A stretch of DNA of 64,000 nt from Globodera rostochiensis (lineage: Eukaryota > Nematoda > Chromadorea > Rhabditida > Heteroderidae). The translations under genes were made by a program, and so were the position numbers. This document shows positions 62,902 through 64,000 of this stretch, in pieces (the stretch's first letter is position 1; each line of letters begins with the position of its first letter). The notes beneath the pieces were generated by a model, which was not told where the DNA came from, ran no database searches, and was given only the letters and a program-made list of their open reading frames with translations. The stretch is from NCBI GenBank assembly GCA_018350325.1, contig JAEVLN010000016.1, positions 124,001 to 188,000 on the forward strand. The letters run 5' to 3'.

Positions 62902-63567
62902 TACCGTATATACTGTTTTAATTCCACATGCGACATTATTGTTCAACCTCCTCAGAAAGGGCGACATTATTACAGGGTGAGACATTATTACAGGGAGCGA
63001 CATTATTTTTCAATGTATTTGGCGATACGTTCATCTATCACGAAAATTCTTCACTTTTTCCTCACAATTTCCATATTTCAGCTGGCGAAAATTTTTTTGA
63101 GAAAAACTCCAAAAGGGGTCCTTTTGTTTTGAAAAATTTGTAGTTTTTGAACCAATTTTCTTAGCAAATTCCATCAAAAAACACAAAAATTTGACCCCCA
63201 AATTGATTTTGGAGAAAATTTTCTTCTGGCAAAATTCTTTAAGGAAAATCTATAAAAGCAAAAAAACAGCCCTAAATCAACTTTTTTCGAAAAAATTCCT
63301 TAAGAAAAATGCAATAAACTCCAAAAATGCACCCCTAAAAATCGACTTTTAGCTCCTGCCCGAAAAAAATACTGGGTACATACTTGAAACACACTCATAG
63401 TTTTTTCCCGTTACATCTCATCAAATTTTAGGCAGTGGAAGAGAAATGATAAATTTGGATTTATAATTTGAAATGGGTGCGACATTATTAAAGGGTGAGA
63501 CTGCGACATTATTACAGGGGGCGACATATTTTCCAACCTCCTCAGAAAGGGCGACATTATTACGGTA
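62902..63567. mobile_element. Tc1-like MITE, GCGACATTATTAC units, right tip shortened
   Basis: Starts TACCGTATATACTGTTTTAA; both arms carry GGGTGAGACATTATTACAGG-like units and CAACCTCCTCAGAAAGG; ends TATTACGGTA, lacking the TATATACTG part. Third version of the plan seen at 32241-33312 and 45024-45760. Confidence 0.75.
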
Positions 63568-63573
63568 AAATAT

Positions 63574-64000
63574 CAACTCGTTCCCCACCAACTCGTACCC
63601 CATCAACTCGTTCCCCTTAATAAAAATGACAGAAAACCTCAAAAAATCTTACAAAACTCGTGCGTAGAGCGTATCCGAGCTCCGTGAGTACCCGTATGTC
63701 GAACCCCTACCCCGGATTCGAACAATTGGTCGAAAAAAAAATTTTTTTTCCAAAAAAAAAATTTTTTTTTAAAGTCGTTTAAAAGGTTCAAAATGCATGT
63801 TATCGAACGAATATGCTTTTGAACAATTTTGTTATAAAAAAAATCGAAATTTTTTTTTCAAAAATTGTTCGAATTCGGGTCCGGGGTTCGAAATTGGTCG
63901 AGATAGAGGTCAGTTTCGAATTCTAGGCCCTCGAATACCCCCCGATAATTTTTTTATCGACTTTTGAATTTTTTTTATTTTTTTCAAGGGGAACGAGTTG
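63574..64000. mobile_element. Foldback-type element with CAACTCGTTCCCC units, cut by window end
   Basis: Left end has three tandem units of CAACTCGTTCCCCAC / CAACTCGTACCCCAT; the window closes on the inverse GGGGAACGAGTTG. Interior has TTCGAACAATTGGTCGAAAA and inverse (63718 and 63860). Confidence 0.7.

Overview
The window is nuclear DNA of a nematode, most probably a plant-parasitic tylenchid such as a cyst nematode. The evidence is intron-rich genes with short introns (often 35-60 bases), several introns that fit best as GC-AG, compact nematode-like spacing of conserved genes, and a very dense load of short non-autonomous DNA transposons. Genus cannot be settled from sequence alone. All gene models below were spliced by eye, so exon edges are proposals.

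Layout. (1) 1-11.3 kb: the 3' part of an EVI5-type RabGAP gene (+), a block of hAT-like and palindromic repeats, a gene for a protein with two tandem GNAT acetyltransferase domains (+), a decayed or unusual coding-like stretch (7.1-8.65 kb), and a palindromic element whose inverted repeat has grown into a 15-bp minisatellite. (2) 11.3-21.7 kb, minus strand: APC8/CDC23, a subunit of the anaphase-promoting complex, then a full BET-family double-bromodomain gene. (3) 22.8-30.8 kb: RUVBL2/reptin (+) with transposon-filled introns, a short dynamitin (dynactin p50) gene facing it, and a Na+/K+-ATPase beta subunit (-). (4) 30.8-46.1 kb: a repeat desert of about 15 kb with no convincing gene. It consists of hAT-type elements with 8-bp target duplications, a Tc1-like family ending in TACCGTATAT, and palindromic elements whose terminal inverted repeats are themselves built from short tandem repeats. 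(5) 46.1-59.8 kb, + strand: a compact cluster of six genes: a USP deubiquitinase, a Smoothened-like seven-pass receptor, NDUFV2 (complex I), LCMT1 (PP2A methyltransferase), EMC4, and a secreted Ly6/QVR-type GPI-anchor candidate. (6) 59.8-64 kb: repeats again, with nested insertions.

Most genes are unrelated housekeeping functions: cell cycle (APC8), chromatin (BET, RUVBL2), vesicle and motor traffic (EVI5, dynamitin), energy and ion transport (NDUFV2, ATPase beta), and protein turnover or maturation (USP, EMC4, LCMT1).

Two things stand out. The first is the Smoothened-like receptor: its extracellular domain carries the Smoothened signature (CFG; PRCW followed by PLxCxV; a CLTPLV hinge) rather than the Frizzled one, and as far as I recall C. 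elegans has no Smoothened. The second is the set of at least eight unrelated-looking transposon families that share one architecture, inverted repeats made of short tandem units.
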